A DNA stretch of 64,000 bases from Dactylococcopsis salina PCC 8305. Its GTDB lineage: Bacteria > Cyanobacteriota > Cyanobacteriia > Cyanobacteriales > Rubidibacteraceae. Positions 1 to 9,226 of this stretch are shown here, one piece after another. A program made the translations under genes and the position numbers. The notes below the pieces were generated by a model. That model worked only from the letters and a program-made list of their open reading frames with translations. It made no database searches and was not told the origin of the DNA. The stretch is taken from contig NC_019780.1 in NCBI RefSeq assembly GCF_000317615.1, positions 2,191,840-2,255,839 on the forward strand, given 5' to 3'. How positions within the stretch are numbered: position 1 is the first letter of the stretch; each line of letters starts with the position of its first letter.

Positions 1-61
1 TATTTGTTATTTGTTATTTGTTATTTGTTATTTGTTATTTGTTATTTGTTATTTGTTCACT
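1..61. repeat. TTATTTG heptamer tandem repeat
   Basis: Back-to-back copies of the heptamer TTATTTG, continuing past the left edge of the window. It is one of the STRR-type heptanucleotide families of cyanobacteria. Variants (TTATTCG and complements) recur near 28797-28865, 55300, 55650, 55990, 56335, 63213 and 63515. Confidence 0.9.
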
Positions 62-415
62 GGTCACTGGGAGACGTTCCATGGAACGTCTCTACATTGG
101 TCACTGATTACTGGTCACTGATTACTGGTCACTGATTACTGGTCACTGGTCACTGATTACTGGTCACTGGTCACTGATTACTGGTCACTGGTCACTGGTC
201 ACTGGTCACTGATTACTGGTCACTGATTACTGGTCACTGATTACTGGTCACTGGTCACTGATTACTGGTCACTGGTCACTGATTACTGGTCACTGATTAC
301 TGGTCACTGATTACTGGTCACTGGTCACTGATTACTGGTCACTGGTCACTGATTACTGATTACTGGTCACTGGTCACTGGTCACTGATCACTGATCACTG
401 GTCACTGGTCACTGA
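62..415. repeat. GGTCACT/GATTACT heptamer STRR array
   Basis: About 350 bp made of the heptamers GGTCACT and GATTACT in changing order, a classic short tandemly repeated repetitive (STRR) array. It runs directly into the 3' end of the permease gene and supplies its stop codon. The same heptamer family reappears at 56790-56873. Confidence 0.9.
71..92. repeat. Perfect 22-bp palindrome inside the STRR array
   Basis: GAGACGTTCC-ATGGAACGTCTC reads the same on both strands. It interrupts the heptamer array and looks like a separate small palindromic element inserted in it. Confidence 0.7.
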
Positions 416-1219
416 TCACTGTTTAACCCCAGTGGTGCTAATTCCCTGAATAAACTGGCGTTGTCCCACTAAAAACAACAGTATAACTGGAATCGTCGCC
501 ATAATCACCGCCGCCATCAGTAAAGACCAATTACTGGTAAATTGTTCCTGAAACTGTGCCAAAGCCAACTGTACCGTTGTCAACTCGGGTCGCGTGGTGA
601 ATACCAACGGCTTAAATAAATCATTCCATTCCCCAATAAACGTAAATAAAAACACCGTCACTAAAGCGGGACGGGCTAACGGAAGCATAATTTCCCGTAA
701 AATTTGCCAACGACTCGCCCCATCTAAAAACGCCGCCTCTTCCAACGCGATCGGAATCGTTGTAAAATACTGACGCATCAAGAAAATACTAAACCCATTA
801 ACAGCAGTCGGTAGAATCAACGCCCCATAAGTATTAATTAAACCGCCAAACTTTAACACCAAAAAAATCGGAATCACTAACAACTGAAACGGAATCACCA
901 ACGTTGCTAAAATCACCAGTAACAAGCTCTGACGACCGCGAAACCGTAATCTAGCCAAAGCATAGCCAGCGAGAGAAGCCGTAATTAATTGTAGAGTAGT
1001 AACACTTAAAGCCACAAAAGTAGAATTCGCAAAAGCCAGTAAAAAATTTCCTTGTTGCCAAGCCTGTTGATAATTTTCTAAAGTTAGAGACGACAGATTA
1101 AAATTGGGACTAGCCGTCGTTCCCGAAGGAGCAAAAGACGTAAGCAAAATGATTAACAAAGGAGAGAGGACGATCGCGCCCCCCAGTAGTAGAATTAAGA
1201 AGCGAACAAAAGATTTCAT
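416..1219 (-). CDS. Carbohydrate ABC transporter permease (MalG-like)
   Basis: Inner-membrane permease of a CUT1-type sugar importer, 267 aa, about six hydrophobic segments. The EAA loop that contacts the ATPase is visible around residues 160-190 (EEAAFLDGAS, then a conserved LPLARPAL). The N-terminus is a membrane segment following MKSF. No ATPase, binding protein or MalF-type partner is adjacent: the gene upstream on the same strand is absent and ado faces the other way, so its partners are beyond the window or elsewhere. The last codons and the TGA stop fall in the STRR array, so the C-terminus was shaped by repeat DNA. Substrate cannot be read from the sequence. Confidence 0.88.
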   Translation of the reverse strand: MKSFVRFLILLLGGAIVLSPLLIILLTSFAPSGTTASPNFNLSSLTLENYQQAWQQGNFLLAFANSTFVALSVTTLQLITASLAGYALARLRFRGRQSLLLVILATLVIPFQLLVIPIFLVLKFGGLINTYGALILPTAVNGFSIFLMRQYFTTIPIALEEAAFLDGASRWQILREIMLPLARPALVTVFLFTFIGEWNDLFKPLVFTTRPELTTVQLALAQFQEQFTSNWSLLMAAVIMATIPVILLFLVGQRQFIQGISTTGVKQ

Positions 1220-1353
1220 GTAACTTGTTAGGATGAAGGGGAACTAATCGTTTCTATAGAAAGATTCAACGAGGTAAAGTAGAGAATTTTGGCGAAAACG
1301 CCTAAGCTGAATATATTATTGGTGATAAGGAAGCCATAGGAGAAAATATACTT

Positions 1354-2049
1354 ATGCAAGATGTTGCAGTTACCCCAACCTTAGATTACACTAGCGAAAC
1401 TTATAAAGATGCCTATAGTCGGATCAACGCGATCGTAATCGAAGGGGAACAAGAAGCCAAGGACAACTATTTACATTTAATCCAACTCTTACCCGATAGT
1501 AAAGACGAACTAACCAGTCTCTCAAAAATGGAAGCCCGACACAAAAAAGGGTTTCAAGCCTGCGGCAAAAACTTGAGCGTTACCCCAGATATGGAATTCG
1601 CCCAAGAATTTTTCGCAGAATTACATCAAAACTTCCAAGATGCACTGGCAGAAGAAAAAGTAGTCACCTGCTTACTGATTCAATCTCTGATTATCGAATG
1701 TTTTGCCATCTCAGCATATAACATTTATATTCCCGTTGCCGATCCCTTTGCACGGAAAATCACCGAAGGAGTCGTCAAAGATGAATATACCCATCTCAAC
1801 TACGGGGAAGAATGGTTAAAAGCTCACTTTGACGAAGTTAAAGACGAATTAGAAGTCGCTAATCGTCAAAACCTTCCCATCATCTGGAAAATGCTTAACC
1901 AAGTCGCTGCGGATGCGAAAATTTTAGGCATGGAAAAAGACGCTCTCGTAGAAGACTTTATGATTGCTTATGGTGAAGCTCTCAGCAACATTGGCTTTAG
2001 CACCCGTGACATTATGCGGATGTCAGCTTACGGCTTACGAGAAGTGTAG
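1354..2049 (+). CDS. ado: Aldehyde-deformylating oxygenase (alkane synthesis)
   Basis: Ferritin-like di-iron enzyme converting fatty aldehydes to alkanes/alkenes plus formate. The 231-aa length matches the family. All six iron ligands are present at the positions known from the family: E32, E60, H63, E115, E144 and H147 (motifs MEARH and DEYTH). An AGGAG-type ribosome site precedes ATG 1354. A strong terminator follows at once. In most cyanobacteria its partner aar lies directly downstream; here an opposite-strand epimerase gene separates the two by 1.4 kb. Confidence 0.97.
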   Translation: MQDVAVTPTLDYTSETYKDAYSRINAIVIEGEQEAKDNYLHLIQLLPDSKDELTSLSKMEARHKKGFQACGKNLSVTPDMEFAQEFFAELHQNFQDALAEEKVVTCLLIQSLIIECFAISAYNIYIPVADPFARKITEGVVKDEYTHLNYGEEWLKAHFDEVKDELEVANRQNLPIIWKMLNQVAADAKILGMEKDALVEDFMIAYGEALSNIGFSTRDIMRMSAYGLREV

Positions 2050-2077
2050 ATTAAGCATTCTCTTTCCAATTCGTTAA

Positions 2078-2116
2078 CGAAATTCCCCGTCGTAACTGGC
2101 GGGGAATTTCGTTTTT
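2078..2116 (+). terminator. Rho-independent terminator of ado
   Basis: Stem CGAAATTCCCCG (2078-2089) pairs with CGGGGAATTTCG (2100-2111), followed by TTTTT. It lies 28 bp after the ado stop, between two convergent genes. Confidence 0.85.
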
Positions 2117-2131
2117 CAAAGTGACTTCCCA

Positions 2132-3142
2132 CTAAATCGGAACTCTTTCTTCGCTCTCTAGCCAATATTTCAATGTGAGTGAAAGACCCTCCTCCAAGGA
2201 GACTTTTGGCTCCCAACCCAATTCAGCTTTAATTTTGTCATAGCAAGATTTACCCACATACGATGCATCACCTTTGGGAACTGGCTTCTGCTCAATGATG
2301 GCCTTTTTGCCTATTAATTTTTCTGCCATTGCAATCATGTCATTAAGTGTGGTTGCTACGTGGTGGCCTGTGTTATACTCTTCAAAGCCAGACCTCGGAG
2401 GATTATCCAACGTGAGCATATAAGCGTCAACGATGTCTGAAACGTATATCCAAACACGAGTTGCTTCACCTGTTCCAAACTTTTGAATTGCTTCGCCTTT
2501 GTAAATTCTCTCGACGCAAATTCTAGGAATCATGTCTGGTCGTCCGCGAGGCCCGTATGTTGCGAAAATCCGGATGATCGAAACTTTCATTTCTGGATAA
2601 ATGGTATGATAGACATGGCCAAATGCGTCGCTTGCAACTTTGGTGGCGCCGTACGGATTGATAGGGTGACGAGGCGAGTCTTCGTAAAGCATTGTATTCG
2701 GACTGTCAAACTGTCCGAAACAACTCCGAGTCGATGTTTGGATAACGTGTTGTACCTTGCACTCACCGCAAGCCTTCAGCAAGTTGATAACTCCTTTAAT
2801 GTTTACGTCAACATACTCCATGGGAAACATGACTGAGCGCCGATCGTCAACCATTCCAGCAACATGAATGACTCGCGATATTTTATTTTCTTTTATCGCA
2901 CTATAAATCGAGTCGTACTTAGTCAAATCTCCTTTGATCATGACTAGAGACCCTCCTTTCTCCTTGTATAGTTTGAACTTATTTTCGAGGTAAGTTTTGT
3001 TGTCATTCTTTTCAGATGCTTTAGTTGTTTCGTTGTTAAAGACATCAAATACGAAGACGTTCTCACCACGTTCAATCAAACGCTCTACAATGTGGGATCC
3101 GACGAATCCGACACCTCCAGTCACGAGGATGTTCATGTTCAT
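2132..3142 (-). CDS. NAD-dependent sugar-nucleotide epimerase/dehydratase
   Basis: Extended short-chain dehydrogenase, 336 aa. N-terminal NAD site TGGVGFVGS (residues 8-16), catalytic YGATK in the middle, and a downstream TYGPRGRPDM segment typical of the UDP-glucuronate/UDP-glucose epimerase group. The usual serine-rich active-site strand reads TSTRSCFG, an atypical form. It likely makes a sugar-nucleotide for polysaccharide; substrate unknown. It is convergent with ado and splits the normally adjacent ado-aar pair. Its wording differs from neighbours (few HIP1 octamers, many Lys/Asn), which suggests acquisition by transfer. MNMN gives two possible starts, at 3142 and 3136. Confidence 0.85.
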   Translation of the reverse strand: MNMNILVTGGVGFVGSHIVERLIERGENVFVFDVFNNETTKASEKNDNKTYLENKFKLYKEKGGSLVMIKGDLTKYDSIYSAIKENKISRVIHVAGMVDDRRSVMFPMEYVDVNIKGVINLLKACGECKVQHVIQTSTRSCFGQFDSPNTMLYEDSPRHPINPYGATKVASDAFGHVYHTIYPEMKVSIIRIFATYGPRGRPDMIPRICVERIYKGEAIQKFGTGEATRVWIYVSDIVDAYMLTLDNPPRSGFEEYNTGHHVATTLNDMIAMAEKLIGKKAIIEQKPVPKGDASYVGKSCYDKIKAELGWEPKVSLEEGLSLTLKYWLESEERVPI

Positions 3143-3452
3143 AGTTCCTTGATTTTTTTCTATCTTTGTTACATAGCAGTCCTATCTCACGAGCATCACT
3201 GACACGCAAGTCAATCACACTTGTCTCCGGCATAGATTTTAACAGACCTAAACCATTAATGTCAACAAGCGAGCGAACTTTTCCAAAAAGTTAAACTATG
3301 TCAGCTAATGTCAAGTAATAGTTGTATTAGAAAATAACTCTTTCCGAATCTATTTAAACGTCTTAAGATTGATAAAGAGTGAGTTATTCACTCCTGTAAT
3401 CACCATATTTAATTTATAACGACCTGATTCACAGGTTGAAAGCGAGAAATTC
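3143..3452. other. Intergenic region upstream of aar
   Basis: About 310 bp without a gene between the divergent epimerase and aar starts. It must hold both promoters. It contains one isolated ATAGCAGTCCTAT motif near 3174, resembling the end of the MITE-like element at 8942. No terminator or riboswitch-like fold was recognised. Confidence 0.5.
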
Positions 3453-4499
3453 ATGTTTGGTTTGATCGGTCATTCCACCAGTATGGAACACGCTCAAAAA
3501 GCGGCAGCACAACTTGGCTATCCCGAATATCATGAACAAGAATTAGACTTTTGGTGTTCAGCACCACCACAAATTGTTGATGATATTAAAGTCACAAGCG
3601 TAACAGGAAACACAATTGACGGGAAATATATTGAGTCTTTTTTTCTCCCGGAAATGCTTACTCAGCGTCGCATCAAGGCGGCGGTGCGAAAAATATTAAA
3701 TGCCATGGCTCATGCTCAAAAAGCCAACATTGATATTACCGCACTCGGCGGCTTTTCTTCGATCGTGTTTGAAAACTTTAGTTTACAGAATAATCGTCAA
3801 GTGCGTAACGTTGAACTAGACTTTCGGCGTTTTACCACTGGTAACACCCATACCGCTTATATTATTTGTCGTCAATTAGAACTTGCCAGCGCGCAAATTG
3901 GGATTAATCTGTCTCAGTTAAAAGTAGCGGTTTGTGGCGCAACTGGTGACATTGGTAGTGGTGTTTGTCGTTGGCTGAGTGAAAAAACCTCGATTCAAGA
4001 GTTATTGTTAGTCGCTCGTAATCAAGAACGCCTACACACTCTACAATCGGAATTAGGACGGGGAAAAATTCTCCCGATGGAAGAAGCACTCTCTCAAGCT
4101 GATATCGTGGTTTGGGTAGCCAGTTTACCGAAAGGGGTAGAAATCAATCCAGAAACCATGAAAAAGCCGAGCCTTGTGATTGATGGCGGCTACCCGAAAA
4201 ACTTTGATGCTCGCATTCAAAACCCAGAAGTGTTTGTTCTCAAAGGGGGAATTGTAGAACACTCCCTTGACATAGAATGGACAATGATGGACATGGCAAA
4301 CATGGACGTTCCGAACCGTCAATTATTCGCTTGCTTTGCCGAAGCGATGTTATTAGAGTTTGAAAAATGGTACACTAACTTTTCTTGGGGGCGGAATCAA
4401 ATTACTGTCGCCAAAATGGAACAAATTGGTGAAGCTTCCCAAAAGCACGGCTTTAGCCCTCTTTTGCTCAAAGAAGCCGTTACCGCAGCTAGAACTTAA
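3453..4499 (+). CDS. aar: Long-chain acyl-ACP reductase
   Basis: Reduces fatty acyl-ACP to fatty aldehyde with NADPH and feeds ADO. 348 aa; typical start MFGLIGHS. The catalytic cysteine is C294 in [10 protein letters not shown], at the same number as in the characterised Synechococcus enzyme. The NADPH-binding Rossmann motif GATGDIG is at 162-168. Sixty bp separate it from accA, in keeping with the common aar-accA arrangement, so the two are probably cotranscribed. All key residues are intact, so alkane synthesis should be functional despite the split from ado. Confidence 0.97.
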   Translation: MFGLIGHSTSMEHAQKAAAQLGYPEYHEQELDFWCSAPPQIVDDIKVTSVTGNTIDGKYIESFFLPEMLTQRRIKAAVRKILNAMAHAQKANIDITALGGFSSIVFENFSLQNNRQVRNVELDFRRFTTGNTHTAYIICRQLELASAQIGINLSQLKVAVCGATGDIGSGVCRWLSEKTSIQELLLVARNQERLHTLQSELGRGKILPMEEALSQADIVVWVASLPKGVEINPETMKKPSLVIDGGYPKNFDARIQNPEVFVLKGGIVEHSLDIEWTMMDMANMDVPNRQLFACFAEAMLLEFEKWYTNFSWGRNQITVAKMEQIGEASQKHGFSPLLLKEAVTAART

Positions 4500-4559
4500 A
4501 TTCTCTCCCGACTTTCCTCACCCTCACTCATTTCTTGGTTGACTATTCGCAACTTTTCT

Positions 4560-5621
4560 ATGTCCAAATCAAACCGCAAAACCTTCCTCCTAGAATTTGA
4601 AAAGCCTTTATCAGAACTGGAATCACGGATTGATCAAATTCGTGAGTTAGCCGAGGATAATCAAGTTGATGTTTCTGATCAAATTCGACATCTTGAAGAA
4701 AAAGCAGTTCAGCTTCGCAAGGAGATATTTAGCACCTTGACTCCGGCGCAACGGTTACAATTAGCACGTCATCCTCGTCGCCCTAGCACCCTCGATTATA
4801 TTCAGGCGATGAGTGAGGAATGGTTTGAGTTACACGGCGATCGGGCTGGAAATGATGATCCCGCTCTCGTGGGGGGAATCGCTCGTCTTAATGGTAGCCC
4901 TGTAATGATGTTAGGACATCAAAAAGGACGGGATACAAAAGACAATGTGGCTCGGAATTTTGGCATGGCTTCCCCCAGTGGTTATCGCAAAGCAATGCGC
5001 TTGATGGAACACGCCAACCGCTTTCAGATGCCGATTTGCACGTTTATTGATACCCCTGGCGCTTGGGCTGGAGTGGAAGCAGAAAAGAAAGGACAAGGGG
5101 AGGCGATCGCGTATAATTTACGAGAAATGTTTAGCCTTGATGTGCCGATTCTCTGCACTGTGATCGGTGAAGGGGGATCAGGCGGTGCGTTAGGAATTGG
5201 TGTCGGCGATCGAATTTTAATGTTAGAACACGCCGTTTACACCGTCGCCACCCCCGAAGCCTGCGCCGCCATTCTGTGGAAAGACTCTGGTAAGTCCGAA
5301 AAAGCCTGTGAAGCCCTAAAAATCACCTCTTGGGACTTAAAAGACCTCGGCATCCTCGATCAAATCATATCTGAGCCAGTACGGGGCGCTCACGCCGATC
5401 CGATCGGGGCAGCCAACCTGCTGAAAGAAGTGTTAATTGCAAATTTAGAAGCACTAATGCAACTCCCCCCACAACAAAGACGAGAACAACGCTACCAGAA
5501 GTTCCGTCATATCGGTAAGTTTACAGACCTTGCCGAAAAAGGTCAACTGAGCCTTCCTAGCGAAACTGATCAAGATCAGCATCACTTAGAAACCCCCTCT
5601 TCTCACTTTCTCAGTTATTAG
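4560..5621 (+). CDS. accA: Acetyl-CoA carboxylase carboxyltransferase subunit alpha
   Basis: Alpha subunit of the carboxyltransferase that moves CO2 from biotin to acetyl-CoA, the first step of fatty-acid synthesis. Family features: N-terminal helical [10 protein letters not shown] segment, [41 protein letters not shown], and the oxyanion-hole stretch [15 protein letters not shown] 4560 (MSKSNRKT) is preferred over a TTG at 4539, which would only add seven unconserved residues. About 353 aa, with a poorly conserved acidic C-terminal tail. Downstream of aar, it links acyl supply with alkane formation. Confidence 0.96.
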   Translation: MSKSNRKTFLLEFEKPLSELESRIDQIRELAEDNQVDVSDQIRHLEEKAVQLRKEIFSTLTPAQRLQLARHPRRPSTLDYIQAMSEEWFELHGDRAGNDDPALVGGIARLNGSPVMMLGHQKGRDTKDNVARNFGMASPSGYRKAMRLMEHANRFQMPICTFIDTPGAWAGVEAEKKGQGEAIAYNLREMFSLDVPILCTVIGEGGSGGALGIGVGDRILMLEHAVYTVATPEACAAILWKDSGKSEKACEALKITSWDLKDLGILDQIISEPVRGAHADPIGAANLLKEVLIANLEALMQLPPQQRREQRYQKFRHIGKFTDLAEKGQLSLPSETDQDQHHLETPSSHFLSY

Positions 5622-5724
5622 AGAAATTAAAATCTCCTTGAAAAACTGCCATCTTGAAAAGGGTTTCATCACTGCTCAATGTACGACAACACCTTTGACT
5701 TCTCCTCGCTAAACAAGATAAATC

Positions 5725-5788
5725 GTAGGTTGGGTGGAGCGAAGCGAAACCCAACACAAATGATAAGGAATTACCTGAACCTGATATA
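5725..5788 (+). repeat. Partial MITE (family B), right half
   Basis: Contains the imperfect palindrome GTTGGGTGG-AGCGAAGCGAA-ACCCAAC and ends in GAACCTGATATA. It matches the right half of the complete copy at 20156-20248; the left inverted repeat is missing. It abuts the truncated Rpn gene, and its reading frame is open into that gene. Confidence 0.7.
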
Positions 5789-5818
5789 AGACTCTATCGT
5801 CGCTATCTTAATTTTGCA

Positions 5819-6373
5819 GTGCGTCAAATTATTGTTTATTTGCGTCCCTCTAATTCTCCTTTGGTGTTTCAAGATCAATTTCAAATTGATAATCTCACCG
5901 CCAGTTTTGAAATCATTCGCCTATGGGAACAGCCAACAGAGCAGTTTTTAACGTCTTCAGGATTATTTCCATTTGCAGTTTTGGCGAACACAACGGAAGC
6001 AAGTGGAACTCTACAACAAGTGGCGCAAGAAATCGAGAAAATTGAAGACATAACCGAACAAAGGAATATTGCTGCCTCAACTGCACTATTGGCAGGTTTA
6101 AAATTAGACAAAGAGATAGTTGAAAGAACTATGAGGTCAAATGTTATGAAGGAATCAGTTATTTATCAAGATATTATTCAACAGGGGAGTAAGCAAGAGG
6201 CGATCGCATTTGCGTTAAGATTGCTGAAACGGCGACTGGGAACAGTCAACGCGGAACTAGAAACACAAGTCCAATCCCTATCTGTGGAAAAATTAGAGGC
6301 ATTAGGAGAAGCCTTACTGGATTTGAACAGTGAGACAGAAATTAGAACTTGGTTGGAAAACTGCCATTCTTAA
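5819..6373 (+). pseudogene. 5'-truncated Rpn-family (PD-(D/E)XK, DUF4351) protein
   Basis: 184 aa from a GTG. It corresponds to the C-terminal two thirds of Rpn/YhgA-type recombination-associated nucleases. Conserved tail features are the LLKRRLG...VQSLSVEKLEALGEALLDL segment and the closing TWLEN, as in the intact relative at 22517-23383. The N-terminal nuclease core is gone: upstream the frame stays open (RLYRRYLNFA) but runs into a MITE end at 5788. It is probably nonfunctional as a nuclease. It overlaps by 4 bp, tail to tail, with the M16 peptidase gene. Confidence 0.65.
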
Positions 6374-7623
6374 AGAGGTTTCATCACTGTTAACGCATAT
6401 CGTTGCGGTGAGAGATAGGTTTTCGCCAGGTGTTGCAAATCTTCTGGCTGTAACTCTTGAATCCGTTGCGGATACCCTACCGATAATTCTACCGTTCCGA
6501 GAGTGCTGTAATAGCCGTATAAACCCGCCAGTTGTCCAGGGGTTTCGGTAGAAAAAATATAATCATTACAGAGTAATCGTTGGGCGCGGTTCAATTCAGT
6601 GATCGAGATCGGCTTTGATTGTAATTCCAGAACCCGATCGCGCAAAATCTGTTCTACTTCCTCTAAATTTTGGGGATGTAACCAAACATTAATCGTAAAC
6701 AAACTCGAATCCTGTTGTAGAGAGAAAGCACTTCCCACCTCATAGGCTAACTGTTTCTCCTCCCGTAACTCTCGCACCAAGCGCGAACCGCTTCCCTGCG
6801 CCAATAACACCGATAATAAATCAAGTCCCACCGCATCCTTCCAACCTGCAATTCCCACACCACGCCATCCCATCACTAAACGAGCAATTTCTAGATTCGG
6901 AAGTCGCACTTCTCGGCGTTGGGGAGAAGTTAAGCGAGGTAGAGGCGCGATTTCAAACTTAGGACATTCTGAAGGCACACTAAACGGATGAAACGCTGAT
7001 TTTACTCCCTCTAACGCCGCCTGTTGATCGATATTTCCCACCACAACCACCGTCATATTGTGCGGTTGATAATAAGTTCGATGGAAACAACGGATTTCGT
7101 TCGCCGATCGAGCTAACAACTCCTCCTCCGTCCCTAGAATCGATCGAGCGTAAGGATGTTCCTCATATAAACTTTCACAAAGCGCCTGAAACGCAAACCA
7201 ATCGGGATTATCCTCCATCTCCCGAATTTCCTCCAGGACAACACTACGTTCACAAAGAAACTCCTCCTCTGGAATTTCCGCCTGGAGGAGTAACTCCGCC
7301 AAATAGGGTAAAGTATCACGCCAACAACTTCCCGCCGTCGTTAGGAAAAAATGGGCATAATCATAACTGGTTTCCGCATTAGTCATCCCCCCATAATTTT
7401 CCACCACATAATCAAACCAACCTGGGGGAATGCGCTTCGTTCCCTTAAAAATCAAATGTTCTAAAAAATGAGCCGTTCCCGACCAAGGTTCTCGTCTCGC
7501 CCCAGCATTTACCCAAACATCCGTCACCACCACTGGTGTTGTTGTCAACTGTTGATGAATCACCCTTAAACCATTGTCCAACTCAATGACAGTTGCTGGA
7601 AACGCCTCCGACAAGATTTGCAT
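6370..7623 (-). CDS. M16-family zinc peptidase (processing-peptidase-like)
   Basis: 417 aa. The inverted zinc motif HFLEH is at residues 52-56, with the third ligand glutamate in VVLEEIREMEDN (about residues 131-132), so this is a catalytic M16B-type subunit. The second half carries the usual inactive-like domain with the GSGSRLVRELREE signature. Likely degrades or processes peptides in cytoplasm or periplasm; no signal peptide is seen. Start ATG 7623 (MQILSEAF) gives the usual short N-terminus ahead of the conserved LDNGLRV. A structured RNA with its own terminator lies just upstream on the same strand. Confidence 0.93.
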   Translation of the reverse strand: MQILSEAFPATVIELDNGLRVIHQQLTTTPVVVTDVWVNAGARREPWSGTAHFLEHLIFKGTKRIPPGWFDYVVENYGGMTNAETSYDYAHFFLTTAGSCWRDTLPYLAELLLQAEIPEEEFLCERSVVLEEIREMEDNPDWFAFQALCESLYEEHPYARSILGTEEELLARSANEIRCFHRTYYQPHNMTVVVVGNIDQQAALEGVKSAFHPFSVPSECPKFEIAPLPRLTSPQRREVRLPNLEIARLVMGWRGVGIAGWKDAVGLDLLSVLLAQGSGSRLVRELREEKQLAYEVGSAFSLQQDSSLFTINVWLHPQNLEEVEQILRDRVLELQSKPISITELNRAQRLLCNDYIFSTETPGQLAGLYGYYSTLGTVELSVGYPQRIQELQPEDLQHLAKTYLSPQRYALTVMKPL

Positions 7624-7633
7624 TCTACCTCCT

Positions 7634-7662
7634 CAAAAAAACAAAACCCCCAAAAAAGGGGG
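7634..7662 (-). terminator. Rho-independent terminator of the upstream RNA
   Basis: Minus-strand hairpin CCCCC-TTTTTT-GGGGG (7662-7647), then TTTTG and a T7 run ending near 7634. It lies just before the M16 peptidase start, so it ends a separate minus-strand transcript. Confidence 0.75.
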
Positions 7663-7855
7663 AAAGTTTGCACCGCAACGCCGTTTTACCTCAGTTTATG
7701 ACCTCCTGTTGCCAGGTGGGTACCGACATCTTGCTTTAAGTTTCCGAATACTCGTTCGGTTTACTGCCACAAGAGGGGTTGGTTCCCGGATAGGTCTTGC
7801 TTGTAGATCAAAAAACTATATTGGCAGTCACCAACGTTGCAGCAACAAGGGGCGA
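7634..7855 (-). ncRNA. Candidate structured RNA, possibly 6S-like
   Basis: No coding frame is credible here, but the minus strand folds well. The ends pair (TGCAACG near 7841-7835 with CGTTGCG near 7680-7674, extended by TTGC/GCAA), giving a molecule of about 185 nt closed by a terminal stem. Inside are ACTGCCA/TGGCAGT pairing, a CCGAA-loop-TTCGG hairpin, and a CCACCTG-GCAA-CAGGAGG hairpin, and a strong terminator follows. Length and a GGTACCCACCTG segment recall 6S RNA, but class is not proven. Alternative: another abundant cyanobacterial sRNA. Confidence 0.45.
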
Positions 7856-7888
7856 TCGACCAACTAGCCGTTCACCGTTATGAGGAAC

Positions 7889-8060
7889 TTAATCAAACTT
7901 ACCCATAGCTTCTAAAAGCCTGATCGAGTCTGATGTCCACTTCCTGCTTCTTTCCACGCTTGGGCTTTTCCTAGCAACGTCGGCGTTATCTAGTCCACAG
8001 GCTGACACGATGTAACTCACCGCCAAAAGTGACTTTCTTTGAACTGTCTTGGTTATCGAT
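7889..8060 (-). pseudogene. Possible decayed transposase C-terminus
   Basis: On the minus strand an open frame of about 55 codons contains ACGLDNADVARKSPSVE and ends at 7889. A shifted frame over the same DNA reads AQAWKEAGSGHQTRSGF then stop (7912). The pair looks like a frameshifted tail of an IS605/IS1341-type TnpB. This rests on recollection of similar tails and is tentative. The stretch could also be part of a longer noncoding transcript with the RNA at 7634-7855. Confidence 0.25.
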
Positions 8061-8208
8061 CAGTTTAAGTTAGCCACTATTAAATTATATCAGTTAATTT
8101 GCCTAACTAGGTCAAAGAATGATTAAGTTTTTAGTTTCTGTTCCTAGCCCTTTCACCCCCGATCTTAACTTGTAATCAGGGGAAACTGACAAGAGGAAAA
8201 AAATAATA

Positions 8209-8604
8209 TTAATTTTCCTCATCCTCAAAATCTTCACCACCCACTTGTTTGAGATGAATATGTTTACGTCCCAACGTAATTTCAAACTCATCTCCTGGCT
8301 TCAACCCCATTTTTTTCGTATAAGCAGCCCCAATTAATAAATTATTATTCGACTGTACACTAATTTTATAACTCGCCGATCGTCCGCCACGTCCGCGCCC
8401 ATTTCCATTACTATCTAAGTGAATTCCCTCTGCATCCATTAGAGCGTTAAGAAATTTCATCATATTAACTCGTTTCACACCGTTTTTTGTTTCGGTGTAG
8501 TAACCACAAGCCTTTGCTTTTTCTTCCCTATTGAGATCACCCAAATCTTTAACTTTTTTGAGTAAAGCCTCACCGGTTAGAGGATTTCCTTTTTTTTGTG
8601 CCAT
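8209..8604 (-). CDS. cyAbrB-family transcriptional regulator (cyAbrB2-like)
   Basis: 131 aa. The N-terminal half (LTGEALLKKVKDLG, KAKACGYY, VNMMKFLNALMDAEGI) is the cyanobacterium-specific part; the C-terminal half (about 78-118) is the AbrB DNA-binding fold: SYKISVQSNNNLLIGAAY, KPGDEFEITLGRKHIHL. Members regulate carbon uptake, nitrogen and hydrogenase genes. The GRGGRSASYKISVQS junction and the YYT-T-NGV motif fit cyAbrB2 better than cyAbrB1. The acidic end (EDFEDEEN) is short. Monocistronic. Confidence 0.92.
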   Translation of the reverse strand: MAQKKGNPLTGEALLKKVKDLGDLNREEKAKACGYYTETKNGVKRVNMMKFLNALMDAEGIHLDSNGNGRGRGGRSASYKISVQSNNNLLIGAAYTKKMGLKPGDEFEITLGRKHIHLKQVGGEDFEDEEN

Positions 8605-8941
8605 TAACTGAAACTCTTATTTCATTAACTTCCGTCTTTCTACTTTAGCTGTTTTTTTAGCCCTAGCGCAATTAAATTTTCCACGCCTAGAACCTCAGCT
8701 TCTAAAGACTATATTACATTTTTTTCCAGAAATCAATGATCGGGAAAAAAATAGCTGACACCAAGCAAATTTCTGAGATCACTACTTGACTCTCTTTAGT
8801 AACATTTACCACAGTTTCTCTTGTCGTCATCTCTTCACCTGATCTCATTCATCAAACCCCTTCCATCCCCTTTCTCCCTCACCCTAATATTGCCTCAGCG
8901 ACTAACCGCATCAATTAATGATAGAGTAATATAGCAATTCT

Positions 8942-9148
8942 ATAGCAGTCCTATTTCATTTGTAAAAAGTTTACTCATGGAAGCCCCCCAAACTTGGGCC
9001 GGAGCGAAGGTGAGGATTGGGGGGCAAAAACAATTTACGATTCATTTAGGATTGCTATATATAATTTGTAAAAATTTGACTCACTAAAGCCCCCAATTTT
9101 GGGGGATTGGGGGGCAAAAAAAATACGAATCTTATGGGATTGCTCTAG
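8942..9148. repeat. Two tandem MITE-like elements with G/C-tract arms
   Basis: First copy 8942-9058 begins ATAGCAGTCCTATTTCATT and ends in the imperfect complement TTCATTTAGGATTGCTAT. Its inside is AAGCCCCCC...GGGGGGCAAAAA, so the whole can fold back. A second, shorter copy follows at 9059-9148 and ends GGGATTGCT. Non-autonomous mobile elements are likely. The rest of the gap 8605-9226 shows only AT-rich DNA and presumably the promoters of the two flanking regulators. Confidence 0.6.
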
Positions 9149-9226
9149 TATTTCCCCTGAGATTAAAAACTATTTCCGGTCAAGCGTCTTGATCTAGTGA
9201 CGCTGATTCTTATCAACTTGAATCCG

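Noticed and set aside
1-415. Possible CRISPR array
   Set aside because: Heptamer units with no spacers; it is an STRR array.
7634-8060. RNase P RNA or tmRNA
   Set aside because: The conserved RNase P core (AGAGGAAAGTCC and ACAGAA) is missing, and there is no tRNA-like end or tag reading frame for tmRNA.
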